Below, piece after piece: positions 33,880 to 42,680 of a stretch of DNA of 64,000 nucleotides. Source of the DNA: Acidimicrobiaceae bacterium (lineage in GTDB: Bacteria > Actinomycetota > Acidimicrobiia > Acidimicrobiales > Aldehydirespiratoraceae); assembly GCA_009837445.1 (NCBI GenBank), contig VXTM01000004.1, forward strand, positions 158,900 through 222,899, read 5' to 3'. The position numbers and the translations under genes are program-made. The first letter of the stretch is position 1. Each line of letters begins with the position of its first letter. Under the pieces are notes generated by a model. That model worked only from the letters and a program-made list of their open reading frames with translations. It did no database searches and had not been told where the DNA came from.

Positions 33880-36075
33880 ATGGATCTCGATCGGCTGTTG
33901 AGCCCTGCCCAGGTAGGTGTGGTCGGGGCGTCCGAGCACGGCCCGGGTGGATCGGTCCTGCAATCGCTGCGCAGTTCGGGCTACGGCGGCGAGATCATCG
34001 CCGTCAACCCGAAGTACTCGGACGTGTTTGGCGTGAAGTGCGTGGCATCGGTAGAGGAGGCCGGGCCCATCGACTGTGTGTTCGTCACCGTCGGCCCGCG
34101 GAAGGCGCCGGGTGTGCTCACCGAGTGCGGGCGGGCTGGTGTGGGCGCGGCCGTGGTGTTTGCCGGAGGCTTCGGTGAGTCCAGCTCAGCCGGCCGGCAG
34201 CTCGAGGCTGACGTCGCGGCGGCGGCCCAGCAGTGGGGCATCGCCGTGCTCGGACCCAACACGATGGGCGTGGTCAACGCGGCGGTTCCGATGGGCCTGT
34301 GGATCGGAGCCGACTACATACCTGGTGGATTGAGCGGCGCGGTCCTCGTGGGCCAAAGCGGCGGGATGATCGACGCAGTTCGCACCCTGGGCAAGCCCAC
34401 CGGACCCCAGCTCTACGTGGACACTGGCAACGAGGCGGTCCTCAACACAGCCCATTTCGTCGACCACCTAGCCGACGATCCGGCGGTGGTGGTGATCGGG
34501 GTAATCGTCGAGGCGGTGACCGACGTCGATTCGATGAGCCGCGCCCTCAAGAAGGCGCAGAGCCTAGGCAAGCCAGTGGTCGGCCTTCAGATCGGCAGGT
34601 CGGAGCGCGGCTCGGCCGCCATCTTCGGCCACACCGGCGCGCTGGTCTCCGACGCCGACACGCTCCAGGCGTACCTGGCCCGTCACGGTGTGATCCAGGT
34701 GCGGGAGATCGATGAACTCGTCGAGACGCTGTCGCTGTTCGTGTCAGGGGTTGAGACGCGCGGCCTCGGTGTTGCGCTAGTCGGTACATCGGGGGGAAAG
34801 ACCGCTCACTTCGCCGACCTGTGCGAGCAGGCCGGCCTCGAGCTGGCCACCATCGGCGATGAGGCCCGCCGCGAGCTGGCCGCCATCCTCGACACCGACT
34901 ACACGGGAGCGAACCCGATCGATGTGGGCCTCGGTCCAGCCGGGGTGATGCTGGCCAAGACCCGTCGAGTGCTCGAGGTCCTCGTCGCCGACGACAGCAT
35001 CGGCCTAGTGGGCGTGTGCGGAGACATCCCGGTGGACGGGGCCCGATTCGTCGGTTCAACGGATTATGTGGGTCAGGCGCTGAAGGCGGCCGAGGACGCC
35101 GCCGAGTCCGGCACGGCGGTGGTGTTCATCGACACGAGAGCGGGCCGCGCATCCAGCCTCGGCCGCACATGGCGCATCCCGGTGCTGGAGGGCGCCGGCG
35201 AGAGCGTGCATGCCATCCGCCATCTTGTGGAGTTCGAGGATGCCCGCCGGGTGCGGCTGGCCGGCCGTGCCCAACCGGTGGAGCGATCAAGCTCGGAGCT
35301 CTCGCTAGCCGCCGGGAGCGGGCTCGACCTGCAGGGACTCACGCAACAGACGTGGAGCGAGGGAAGTGACGGCGTCGGCTTGCTCAAGTCCGAGGCGGTA
35401 TCGGACTTGCTGTGCCGCTATGGAATCGACGAGGTCCCCGGGGCCACTGTGCACCTACCCGATGACTCGAAGGGCAGCGATGGCCTGGACCGGGTCCTGG
35501 CTGCCGCCGACGAGGTCGGCTATCCGCTGGTGGCCAAGCTCCACTGCCCGGTCCACGTGCACAAGAGCCGGGCCGGTTTGCTGGCGCTGGATCTGCGGTC
35601 GCCGCAGGAGCTCACCGAAGCCGTCCAGCAGATGCTAGGAGCCCACTCTTCAGTGTGTCCGGACTCTCACACCCGGGTGTTGCACCTGCAATCCATGGTC
35701 GGTCAGGGGCTGGAGGTGATCGCGGGTGTGAAGGTCGACCCCCAGTTCGGTCCGGTTCTGGCCGTCGGCATCGGCGGGGTGGCCGTCGAGGCTCTCCAGC
35801 AGGTCAGCAAGGCGCTGCTTCCTCTCAGCGCAGACCAGATCGCCGTGCTGGTGGACTCGAGCCCCGTCGGGCAGGTCCTGGAGACGATGCCGTCGGCGGA
35901 CCGCCAGGCGCTGCAGCGGAACCTGCTGTCCATCGGCAACCTCACGTGGGACCTGCGCTACGTGCTCGCCGAGGCCGACTTCAATCCCATCACGGTGCTA
36001 GCCGACGGGCGGGGCGCGTGGTGCGTGGACGTGCGAATGTTCGTCGCTTCGGCCGGGGGCGCCCGATGTCGGTAG
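33880..36075 (+). CDS. ADP-forming acyl-CoA synthetase (acetate--CoA ligase family)
   Basis: 731 residues, the fused single-chain form. A CoA-binding Rossmann domain (VGVVGASEHGPGGSV) leads, then succinyl-CoA-ligase-like domains with the phosphohistidine His251 in FGHTGALVSD, and a C-terminal ATP-grasp domain (PLVAKLHCPVHVHKSRAG). It couples thioester formation or cleavage to ATP/ADP, or acts as an acyl-CoA synthetase. It overlaps the following MaoC gene by 10 bp. A related enzyme is encoded at 48726. Confidence 0.87.
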   Translation: MDLDRLLSPAQVGVVGASEHGPGGSVLQSLRSSGYGGEIIAVNPKYSDVFGVKCVASVEEAGPIDCVFVTVGPRKAPGVLTECGRAGVGAAVVFAGGFGESSSAGRQLEADVAAAAQQWGIAVLGPNTMGVVNAAVPMGLWIGADYIPGGLSGAVLVGQSGGMIDAVRTLGKPTGPQLYVDTGNEAVLNTAHFVDHLADDPAVVVIGVIVEAVTDVDSMSRALKKAQSLGKPVVGLQIGRSERGSAAIFGHTGALVSDADTLQAYLARHGVIQVREIDELVETLSLFVSGVETRGLGVALVGTSGGKTAHFADLCEQAGLELATIGDEARRELAAILDTDYTGANPIDVGLGPAGVMLAKTRRVLEVLVADDSIGLVGVCGDIPVDGARFVGSTDYVGQALKAAEDAAESGTAVVFIDTRAGRASSLGRTWRIPVLEGAGESVHAIRHLVEFEDARRVRLAGRAQPVERSSSELSLAAGSGLDLQGLTQQTWSEGSDGVGLLKSEAVSDLLCRYGIDEVPGATVHLPDDSKGSDGLDRVLAAADEVGYPLVAKLHCPVHVHKSRAGLLALDLRSPQELTEAVQQMLGAHSSVCPDSHTRVLHLQSMVGQGLEVIAGVKVDPQFGPVLAVGIGGVAVEALQQVSKALLPLSADQIAVLVDSSPVGQVLETMPSADRQALQRNLLSIGNLTWDLRYVLAEADFNPITVLADGRGAWCVDVRMFVASAGGARCR

Positions 36076-36569
36076 CGGTACTGCGGGAAACGCTGGAGCG
36101 GGCCCGCTCGCTGATCGGCCGGCGCTACATACCCGGTGAGAGCAAGGGAATATCAGAGATCACCGAGTTCTTCGCCCAGGACTGGTCCCGCGGCCTCGAG
36201 CAGTTCGCCGACCACTATCACGACACCGAGGCCGCGGCCGCGCTGGGGCTGGGCACGATCCGGGTGCCGCCATCGTTCGTCACATTGGTGGCCCGCGGCC
36301 CCAGCTACGACGTGATCGGCATCCCCGAGGAACTGGTCACCCTGCACGGGGAAAGCGAGTTCGAGTTCTTCGCCGACCTGGAGGTGGGCGACACCATCAC
36401 TGCTGAGGCCCAGATAGTCGAGGTCACCGAGAAGGAGAGCGAGAGGTTGGGGCCCATGGGCGTCGTCATCACTGTCAACGAGTACCGCAATCAGCGCGGC
36501 ACCGTGGTCGCTGTACACCGCTGGACGAGCCTCATGTACTCGTCAGCGGAGGCGATCAGCCGCCTGTAG
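36066..36569 (+). CDS. MaoC-like (FAS1-type N-terminal) dehydratase subunit
   Basis: 167 residues from ATG 36066. The hot-dog fold is suggested by RARSLIGRRYIPGESKGISEITEFFAQDW and VPPSFVTLVARGP, typical of the N-terminal FAS1-like dehydratase domain family. It is followed 26 bp later by a second small hot-dog protein, so the two probably form a heterodimer equivalent to a double hot-dog hydratase. The reading frame in the ORF track begins inside the synthetase gene. Confidence 0.8.
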   Translation: MSVAVLRETLERARSLIGRRYIPGESKGISEITEFFAQDWSRGLEQFADHYHDTEAAAALGLGTIRVPPSFVTLVARGPSYDVIGIPEELVTLHGESEFEFFADLEVGDTITAEAQIVEVTEKESERLGPMGVVITVNEYRNQRGTVVAVHRWTSLMYSSAEAISRL

Positions 36570-36595
36570 CGGCACAGCCTGGAAGGGAGGACAGC

Positions 36596-37066
36596 ATGCA
36601 CATCGACACGCAGGAGGGCTTCGATCTCCGCCGGGTCGCGGTGGGCGACGAGCTGCCGACTGCCTCGCACGGGCCGCTGCGCATCGAGCACTTCTGCCGG
36701 TACATGTTCGCGTGCGGGGTCCCGGGTCCCGTGCGCGACGGCGGGGAGGTGCACTACGACATGTGGGCCGCCGCCAGAGCCGGCTTCAACGACGTCTTCG
36801 ACATGGGCGCCTGGCGCACCGCCCTGTTCATCGAGTTGGCCGAGAACCAGTGGGGCGGGCCTCGGGCCCGGGTTACCAGGATCAGGAACCGCTACGGCGG
36901 CATGGTCTACCGGGACGACACCCTCAGGTTCTGCGGCCAGGTGATCGGCAAGGAGACCGCCGACGACGGCTCGGTTGTGATCGATGTGCAAATCTGGAAC
37001 GAGACCGGATCGGAGTCCCCGGTGACCACCGGAGAGATGACCATTCGGATACCGGCCGACGGATAG
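36596..37066 (+). CDS. MaoC-like hot-dog protein, likely partner of the preceding subunit
   Basis: 156 residues; a strong SD (GGAAGGGAGGA) precedes ATG 36596. Hot-dog features include LRIEHFCRYMFACG, the helix WAAARAGFNDVFDMG, and paired strands RNRYGGMVYRDDTLRFCGQVIG. The canonical hydratase-2 DxNPxHxD motif is not clear (VRDGGEVHYD in its place), so activity may need the partner subunit. Such pairs occur in steroid side-chain degradation (ChsH1/ChsH2-type). It converges with the SDR gene with 4 bp between stop codons. Confidence 0.72.
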   Translation: MHIDTQEGFDLRRVAVGDELPTASHGPLRIEHFCRYMFACGVPGPVRDGGEVHYDMWAAARAGFNDVFDMGAWRTALFIELAENQWGGPRARVTRIRNRYGGMVYRDDTLRFCGQVIGKETADDGSVVIDVQIWNETGSESPVTTGEMTIRIPADG

Positions 37067-37070
37067 ACAG

Positions 37071-37979
37071 CTAGTCGAGCATTGTCGAGTTGGGAGCGGC
37101 CGCCTCGACTAGGCCGGGCACGACGGAGCCCAACTCAGCCGGGTCCCAGCGGCCGTCCTTGACCTCGGTCGGGCCTCTGCGCCAACCCTCGGCCACGCTG
37201 ACGGTTCCGCCGTGGACGAGGAAGACCCTTCCAGTGATGCCGCTGGATTCCCGGCTGCCTAGCCAGACGACGAGGGGCGAGATGTTCTGTGCGTTGAAGG
37301 TGTCGAATTCGCCGGGCTTGGCGGCGAACAGGTCCTGAAGCCCGGCGACGTTCTCGGTGAGGCGGGTCCGGGCGTCGGGCGAGATCGCGTTGACCGTGAC
37401 TCCGTAGCGACCGAGCTCCTGGGAGGCGATCACGGTGAACGCTGCGATACCGGCTTTGGCCGAGCCGTAGTTGGTCTGCCCGACATTGCCGAAGATCCCC
37501 GACGTTGACGTGGTGTTGATGATGCGGGCGTCTACCGGCTCACCCGCCTTGGCCTGCTCCCGCCAATAGCCCGCCGCGCATCGGCTCGGGCCATAGGTCC
37601 CCCTGAGGTGCACCGCGATCACGGCATCCCACTCGTCCGCGCCGAGGTTCACCAGCATGCGGTCGCGGATGATCCCGGCGTTGTTTACCAGCACGTCTAG
37701 CCGGCCGAACGACTCGAGGGCCGTGTCGATCAGCCTGCGCGCTCCGTCGGTGTCGGCGACGTTGTCGAAGTTGCTGACCGCCTCGCCGCCGAGCTCGCGG
37801 ATCTGAGCGGCTACCTCCTCGGCCGGCGCGTCCGACGTACCGCTGCCGTCAAGTTGACCACCCAGGTCGTTCACTACCACCCGAGCTCCCTGCCGGGCGA
37901 ACTCCAGTGCGTGCTCCCGTCCGATGCCCCGCCCGGCACCGGTGACGACCACGACCCGGCCCTCGCAGATTCCTGTCAT
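37071..37979 (-). CDS. SDR, (3R)-hydroxyacyl-CoA dehydrogenase / MFE-2 type
   Basis: 302 residues. TGAGRGIGREHALEFARQGA and VVNDLGG are characteristic of the MFE-2/17-beta-HSD4 dehydrogenase domain. NNAGIIRDRML, Ser in NTTSTSG and YGSAKAG give the catalytic residues. It oxidises (R)-3-hydroxyacyl-CoA with NAD. AAAGGAG sits before the ATG. It is third in a minus-strand unit behind the thiolase-like and DUF35 genes, and faces the MaoC pair, which would supply its substrate. Confidence 0.9.
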   Translation of the reverse strand: MTGICEGRVVVVTGAGRGIGREHALEFARQGARVVVNDLGGQLDGSGTSDAPAEEVAAQIRELGGEAVSNFDNVADTDGARRLIDTALESFGRLDVLVNNAGIIRDRMLVNLGADEWDAVIAVHLRGTYGPSRCAAGYWREQAKAGEPVDARIINTTSTSGIFGNVGQTNYGSAKAGIAAFTVIASQELGRYGVTVNAISPDARTRLTENVAGLQDLFAAKPGEFDTFNAQNISPLVVWLGSRESSGITGRVFLVHGGTVSVAEGWRRGPTEVKDGRWDPAELGSVVPGLVEAAAPNSTMLD

Positions 37980-38020
37980 CGTCTACTCCTTTGCATGATC
38001 GCTCTTATCGAAGATTCTTG

Positions 38021-38452
38021 TCACCTACGCGATGAATCACCATGAGAACCGGTGGACGGCTCGAACAGTGGCAGGTGGCGGCCATCGGCGAGCAGTTCCC
38101 AGGTGACCTGCACGCCCATCCCGACGCCGATGTCATCGGGCTCGCAGCCGACGATGTTGGTCATCAGCCTCGCCCCCTCAGTCAAATCGACCAGAGCGAC
38201 CACGTACGGCGTCCGGTCCATCAACTCGGGGCTACCGGTGCGGTAGTGCACCGAGAATGCGTAGACCGTGCCGGTGCCCGGCGAATCGCGCCATTCGAGG
38301 TTGGAGCCGAGACAGCGCGGGCAGACCTCCCGTGGGTAGAACACGACGTGCTCGCACGGGCGGCACCACTGCATGATCAGGCGGCGCTCCCGGGTCGCCC
38401 GCCAGAAGGGCTCGCTGACTTCGGTGGACCGGGGTTCGAATCGGGCGGGCAC
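38021..38452 (-). CDS. DUF35 zinc-ribbon/OB-fold protein, partner of the thiolase-like enzyme
   Basis: 143 residues from GTG 38452, two bases after the thiolase-like stop. The rubredoxin-like zinc ribbon CRPCEHVVFYPREVCPRC is followed by an OB fold (GTVYAFSVHYRTGSPEL). DUF35 proteins bind thiolase-superfamily partners and stabilise or regulate them. In steroid catabolism the DUF35 domain of ChsH2 docks the aldolase Ltp2. The ORF-track start at 38563 lies within the thiolase-like gene. Confidence 0.88.
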   Translation of the reverse strand: MPARFEPRSTEVSEPFWRATRERRLIMQWCRPCEHVVFYPREVCPRCLGSNLEWRDSPGTGTVYAFSVHYRTGSPELMDRTPYVVALVDLTEGARLMTNIVGCEPDDIGVGMGVQVTWELLADGRHLPLFEPSTGSHGDSSRR

Positions 38453-38454
38453 GG

Positions 38455-39639
38455 CTACAACGCCTCTCGCGTGCCGAGCACGACGGTGCCCATGGCTGAG
38501 AGTGCCCCGCCAGCGCCGTGGGCCACCGCGACGGTCGCGCCGGGCACCTGCCGGGAGTCGCACTCGCCGCGGAGCTGCCGGACCGCTTCCACCACGAGGA
38601 ACATCCCGTACATCCCCGGGTGGGTGTAGGACAGCCCGCCTCCGTTGGTGTTCATGGGCAGCGAACCCCCCGGGCCGAGCTTGCCGTCCTCCACGAAGCT
38701 TCCGCCCTCACCCTTGGCACAGAACCCGAGGTCCTCGAGATGGAGCAGGGCGGTGATGGTGAAGGAGTCGTAGGCCATCAGGACGTCCACATCGGCGGTG
38801 GTTATCCCGGCCATGTCGAAGGCCCGCCGTCCCGACACCGCACCGGCTGTGACCGTGATATCAGGCATCTGGCTGATCATGTCGTGGTCGTGGCAACTGG
38901 CTGCACCCAGAACGTAGGCCGGGGGCTTGGCCAGGTCGGCGGCCCGCTCGGCGCTGGTCAGCACGAACGCACCCGCGCCGTCGGTGACCAGGCAGCAGTC
39001 CAGGCGATGCAGCGGCGACAGCAGCACCGGGGAGTCGATCACGTCCTCGACCGTGATCGGTGACTGGTAGCGGGCTCTCGGGTTCATCGCGGCCCACTGG
39101 CGGGTGCTCACCGCGATCTGGGCCAGCTGCTCCGGCGTCGTCCCGTACTGGGCCATGTGCCGGCTGGCGGCCAGGGCATACGGCCCCATCGGCTGCCACA
39201 GCCCGAACGGCGCCTCCCACTCGGCCTCGGGGTGGTAGCCGATCCACAGCGGCATCTCGGAGTCGATGCCCCTGTTACGGTCGCCTCGGGGCGTCTCCGC
39301 GTAGGTGCACACCACCACCTCGCAGAGACCGGTGGCGATGGCCGCGGCGGCGTGCTCAAGATGGACCTCGTAGCTGGAGCCCCCGACGTTGGTCCCCTCG
39401 GTGAAGACCGGACGGATGCCCAGATACTCAGCCAGACCGAGCGATGAGCCCACGTAGGTGGAGGGGCCTACATGGCACACGCCGTCCACATCTCTCAGCG
39501 TCAGGCCGGCATCGTCGAGGGCCTCGGCGATCATCGCTGCCTCCAGCGCCCGGCCCCGGTTGGGGAGCTCGCCGGTCGGTGAGGCCGCGTCGGCCACCCC
39601 TACGACCGCAGTCGCGCCCCGCAGGGTTCGCTCGCCCAT
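38455..39639 (-). CDS. Thiolase-superfamily protein (SCP-x/Ltp2-like)
   Basis: 394 residues. The nucleophile position of thiolases (normally Cys) reads GTNVGGSSYEVHLEHAAAAI with no cysteine. NTNGGGLSYTHPGMYGMF and the C-terminal VAHGAGGALSAMG are present. This is the pattern of SCP2-thiolase-like aldolases such as Ltp2 rather than condensing thiolases. With the coupled DUF35 gene a retro-aldol or C-C cleavage role in side-chain degradation is likely. It is divergent from the carboxyltransferase gene. Confidence 0.83.
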   Translation of the reverse strand: MGERTLRGATAVVGVADAASPTGELPNRGRALEAAMIAEALDDAGLTLRDVDGVCHVGPSTYVGSSLGLAEYLGIRPVFTEGTNVGGSSYEVHLEHAAAAIATGLCEVVVCTYAETPRGDRNRGIDSEMPLWIGYHPEAEWEAPFGLWQPMGPYALAASRHMAQYGTTPEQLAQIAVSTRQWAAMNPRARYQSPITVEDVIDSPVLLSPLHRLDCCLVTDGAGAFVLTSAERAADLAKPPAYVLGAASCHDHDMISQMPDITVTAGAVSGRRAFDMAGITTADVDVLMAYDSFTITALLHLEDLGFCAKGEGGSFVEDGKLGPGGSLPMNTNGGGLSYTHPGMYGMFLVVEAVRQLRGECDSRQVPGATVAVAHGAGGALSAMGTVVLGTREAL

Positions 39640-39758
39640 CTCGCCCCCTTCCCACAGCGAAGGCAGCCGCCGCCGGACGCCGCGAGTCTTGTGGACACGT
39701 CTCCAGCGGGCAAAATCAGATGCAGGCCGAACCGGGACCCCACAACAGGAGGACCGAC

Positions 39759-41324
39759 ATGGATCAGGAGCGCTCCATGGACGAGCTGACCGAGGACCTC
39801 GAGCAGCGACGGCGGCGGGTCCGGGACGATATGGGAGGCACCCATCGGGTCCAGTCCCTGCGCGACCGGGGCATCCTGAACGCCCGAGAGAGGATCGACC
39901 TCCTGCTCGACGAGGGCTCGTTCCGGGAGGTCGGGACGTTCGCGGTGTCGTGGAACCCCGACGATCGGGAGGGCACCCCCGGCGACGGCCGCATCTGCGG
40001 CTTCGGGCTCGTCGATGGTCGCCCGGTAGCGGTCGAAGCCGACGACGTCACCGTGAAGGGTGCCTCCTCGGCTGTCGTCAACCTGCGCCGGATGGACCGG
40101 GTCTACCTTCAGGCGGTACGAGCCGGCCACCCGCTCGTGTACTTCGGCGAGAACCGCGGCGGGCGACTCCCCGAGTACATCGGAAGCGAGGCCATCTGCG
40201 AAGTCGGCCACGAAGCCATCGCCTGGCTCAAGCGCAAGCGGGACATCCCTCTGGCCACAGTCATCACGGGAACGTCGCTCGGCTCGTCCAGCCTGATCGC
40301 GGCGGCCAGCGACCTGGCCGTACAGGTCGAGGGGACCACGATGAGCGTGGTCTCGCCCGGCATCGTCGAGATCGCCACCGGCGAGTCGGTCGCGCTCGAG
40401 GAACTGGGCGGACCCGAAGTGCATGCCCGTATCACCGGGCTGACCGACCTGATCGCACCCGACGTCGAAGAAGCGGTGCGCATGGTGCAGCAGTGGCTGT
40501 CCTACCTGCCGTCCAACATCGAGCAGCCACCGCCGCTCGCTCCCGAAGCCCCTCCGCCGGGCCGGGCCCGGCTCAGCGAGATGGTGCCCACCCAGCGCCG
40601 GCGCGGCTACGACATGCGAAGGGTGCTGACCGAGCTCGTCGACAGCGGCGAGTACCTCGAGTTGAAGCCCAAGTTCGGTCGCAGCCTCACCACGGTGCTG
40701 GCCCGTCTCGGGGGCATGCCGGTCGGAATCATGGCCTCGAACCCGATGTTCGAGGCGGGCTCGCTGACCCCCGCGGCCTGCGACAAGGGGACCCGGCTGC
40801 TGTGCCTGTGCGACGCCTTCGACCTGCCGCTGATCATCCTCCAGGACACCCCGGGGTTCCTGGTCGGCCGCAAGGTCGAGCACGACCGCTTCATCAACAA
40901 GTCCACGATGTTCTTCGAGGCCCTGGTACAGGCCTCGATGCCCAGGCTGGTGGTGCTGGTCCGCAAGGCCTACGGAGCGGCCTTCGGCAGTCTGGGAGGT
41001 GCAGGCACCGGAAGCGATCTGCTGGTTGCTTGGCCCACCGCGGAGATCGGCTTCATGGACCCCGAGGTGGCGGTCAACGCGCTGTACGGCGACGAACTGG
41101 CCGGCCTGGAGGGCCATGAGCGGGCCGCCCGGTTCGAGGAGCTCGCCGCCGGAATGCGCCAGGGCAACGACCCCTACGGCCCGGCCGGGACGATGCAGAT
41201 CGACGAGGTCATCCATCCCGATGAGACCCGCTCACTGCTGATTTCCGAACTGCGGCGTCACCGGTCGCTGCCGCCAAGACCGCCCCATCAGCGGTCGCTG
41301 AGGAACTGGCCGACCAGTTGGTGA
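39759..41324 (+). CDS. Acyl-CoA carboxylase carboxyltransferase (beta) subunit
   Basis: 521 residues from ATG 39759, with AGGAGG 7 nt upstream. Two crotonase-like halves: RDRGILNARERIDLLLDEGSF, GRPVAVEADDVTVKGASS, then the second-half motifs LPLIILQDTPGFLVGRKVE, KAYGAAFGSLGGAGTGSDLL and WPTAEIGFMDPE. It transfers CO2 from carboxybiotin to an acyl-CoA (propionyl-, acetyl- or methylcrotonyl-type). The small carrier gene at 29149 may supply the biotin domain. The ~300 bp of ORF-track frame upstream of 39759 is opposite-strand thiolase sequence. Confidence 0.88.
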   Translation: MDQERSMDELTEDLEQRRRRVRDDMGGTHRVQSLRDRGILNARERIDLLLDEGSFREVGTFAVSWNPDDREGTPGDGRICGFGLVDGRPVAVEADDVTVKGASSAVVNLRRMDRVYLQAVRAGHPLVYFGENRGGRLPEYIGSEAICEVGHEAIAWLKRKRDIPLATVITGTSLGSSSLIAAASDLAVQVEGTTMSVVSPGIVEIATGESVALEELGGPEVHARITGLTDLIAPDVEEAVRMVQQWLSYLPSNIEQPPPLAPEAPPPGRARLSEMVPTQRRRGYDMRRVLTELVDSGEYLELKPKFGRSLTTVLARLGGMPVGIMASNPMFEAGSLTPAACDKGTRLLCLCDAFDLPLIILQDTPGFLVGRKVEHDRFINKSTMFFEALVQASMPRLVVLVRKAYGAAFGSLGGAGTGSDLLVAWPTAEIGFMDPEVAVNALYGDELAGLEGHERAARFEELAAGMRQGNDPYGPAGTMQIDEVIHPDETRSLLISELRRHRSLPPRPPHQRSLRNWPTSW

Positions 41325-41345
41325 CATTCATGGCCTCCCACGAGC

Positions 41346-41376
41346 TTGGCCTCGCTCTGCAGGGGGCTCCTAGGAT
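41346..41376 (+). promoter_or_regulatory. Promoter of the second crotonase gene, leaderless
   Basis: TTGGCC (41346-41351), 19 bp, TAGGAT (41371-41376), 6 nt, GTG 41383. The boxes and all distances match the promoter at 28297-28327. Confidence 0.6.
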
Positions 41377-41382
41377 GAGCCC

Positions 41383-42153
41383 GTGGTCAGCCTGGGGGAC
41401 TATCCCGACGTCACCGTCGACGTCGGCGAGGACTACGTGGCCATGGTCACGATCCGCCGCCCCCCGAACAACTTCTTCGACTTCCACCTGATCGCAGCGC
41501 TGGCGGCTGCCTTCGCCGACCTGGACGACCACGATGGATGCCGAGCCATCGTGCTGGCGTCGGAGGGCAAGCACTTCTGCGCGGGTGCCAACTTCGCGCG
41601 CGACGACGAGGAGCGGGTGGACGAGCTGTACCGCGAGGCGGTCAAGCTGTTCGAGGCCAAGACGCCGGTGGTTGCCGCCGTCCAAGGCGCCGCGGTCGGA
41701 GGCGGGCTGGGTCTGGCCATGATGGCCGACTTCAGGGTGGCCGCGCCCACGGCGCGTTTCTCAGCCAACTTCTCCCTGCTGGGCTTCCACCATGGCTTCG
41801 GTCTCAGCGTCACCCTGCCTCGCGCCGTCGGCTACCAGACCAGCCTCGACATGCTCTACACCGGTCGCCGGGTGAAGGGCGAGGAGGCCTTGGAGTTCGG
41901 GCTTTGTGACGAATTGGTACCGCTGGACCAGCTCGCGGAGGCTGCACACGCCAAGGCGTCCGTCCTGGCCGGGACCAGTCCCCTGTCGATGCGCGCCATC
42001 CGCGAGACCATGAGGGGTGAGCTGGCCTCCCTTGTCAGGGCGGCTACCGACCGCGAGATGGCCGAGCAGAACATGCTGGAGCGCACCAACGACTTCACCG
42101 AGGGCGTCGCGGCTTACGCCGAGCGCCGCAAGCCGAACTTCACCGCCACGTGA
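41383..42153 (+). CDS. Enoyl-CoA hydratase/isomerase family protein (paralogue of the 28334 gene)
   Basis: 256 residues, the same length as its paralogue. It shares RPPNNFFD, SEGKHFCAGA, VQGAAVGGGLGLAMMADFRVAA and NFSLLGFHHGFG, with the FHHG element where hydratases place a catalytic Glu. The two proteins are alike from end to end, which points to gene duplication with promoter. A MaoC gene follows 19 bp downstream with its own strong SD. Confidence 0.87.
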   Translation: MVSLGDYPDVTVDVGEDYVAMVTIRRPPNNFFDFHLIAALAAAFADLDDHDGCRAIVLASEGKHFCAGANFARDDEERVDELYREAVKLFEAKTPVVAAVQGAAVGGGLGLAMMADFRVAAPTARFSANFSLLGFHHGFGLSVTLPRAVGYQTSLDMLYTGRRVKGEEALEFGLCDELVPLDQLAEAAHAKASVLAGTSPLSMRAIRETMRGELASLVRAATDREMAEQNMLERTNDFTEGVAAYAERRKPNFTAT

Positions 42154-42172
42154 TTGGGGTGAGGAGGAAACC

Positions 42173-42649
42173 ATGAGCAACTCGGCTGCCGCCCTGGAGG
42201 CCATGAGCCACCGGATCGGCCAACTCCAGGGCACCGGGGACTGGTTCACCGTCACCCAGCAGCAGATCAACGATTTCGCGGACGTGACCCACGACCACCA
42301 GTTCATCCACATCGACCCGGAGCGGGCCGCGGCCGAGACCCCGTTCGGCGGGACGATCGCCCACGGATTTCTCACTCTGTCGATGCTGACGCACCTCCAG
42401 GAATCGATCGGGACCGATCTATGGCGGAGCGAGGGGCTCGAGATGTTCCTCAACTACGGGTTCGACAAGGTCCGCTTCATCAGTCCGGTGCCAACCGGCG
42501 CACGCATCCGGGCCTCAGCCGTTCTCAGCAAGGCCGAGATGAAGGGGACATCGGTCCAGACCACCCGGACTATGACCGTCGAGATCGAGGGGATGGACAG
42601 GCCGGCTCTGGTCGCGGAGTGGATCGACCGCGCCGTCTACGACTCCTAG
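42173..42649 (+). CDS. MaoC-family (R)-enoyl-CoA hydratase
   Basis: 158 residues from ATG 42173 (SD GAGGAGG). The motif FADVTHDHQFIHIDPERA holds the catalytic Asp and His, followed by PFGGTIAHGFLTLS. This single-hot-dog form is close to PhaJ/NodN-like hydratases, converting enoyl-CoA to (R)-3-hydroxyacyl-CoA. It is co-transcribed with the crotonase. It converges with the channel gene, and both stop codons lie in one palindrome. Confidence 0.9.
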   Translation: MSNSAAALEAMSHRIGQLQGTGDWFTVTQQQINDFADVTHDHQFIHIDPERAAAETPFGGTIAHGFLTLSMLTHLQESIGTDLWRSEGLEMFLNYGFDKVRFISPVPTGARIRASAVLSKAEMKGTSVQTTRTMTVEIEGMDRPALVAEWIDRAVYDS

Positions 42650-42680
42650 AGGCCGCGAGGGACAGGCGCGACCCTCTAGG
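42645..42680. terminator. Bidirectional palindromic terminator candidate
   Basis: Perfect 8-bp arms CCTAGAGG / CCTCTAGG enclose 20 nt that can add inner GCG/CGC pairs. The TAG stop codons of both convergent genes lie in the arms. Same design as the element at 10585-10627. Confidence 0.5.

Noticed and set aside
39600-41216. 538-residue minus-strand ORF
   Set aside because: Antisense to the carboxyltransferase gene; low-complexity composition.
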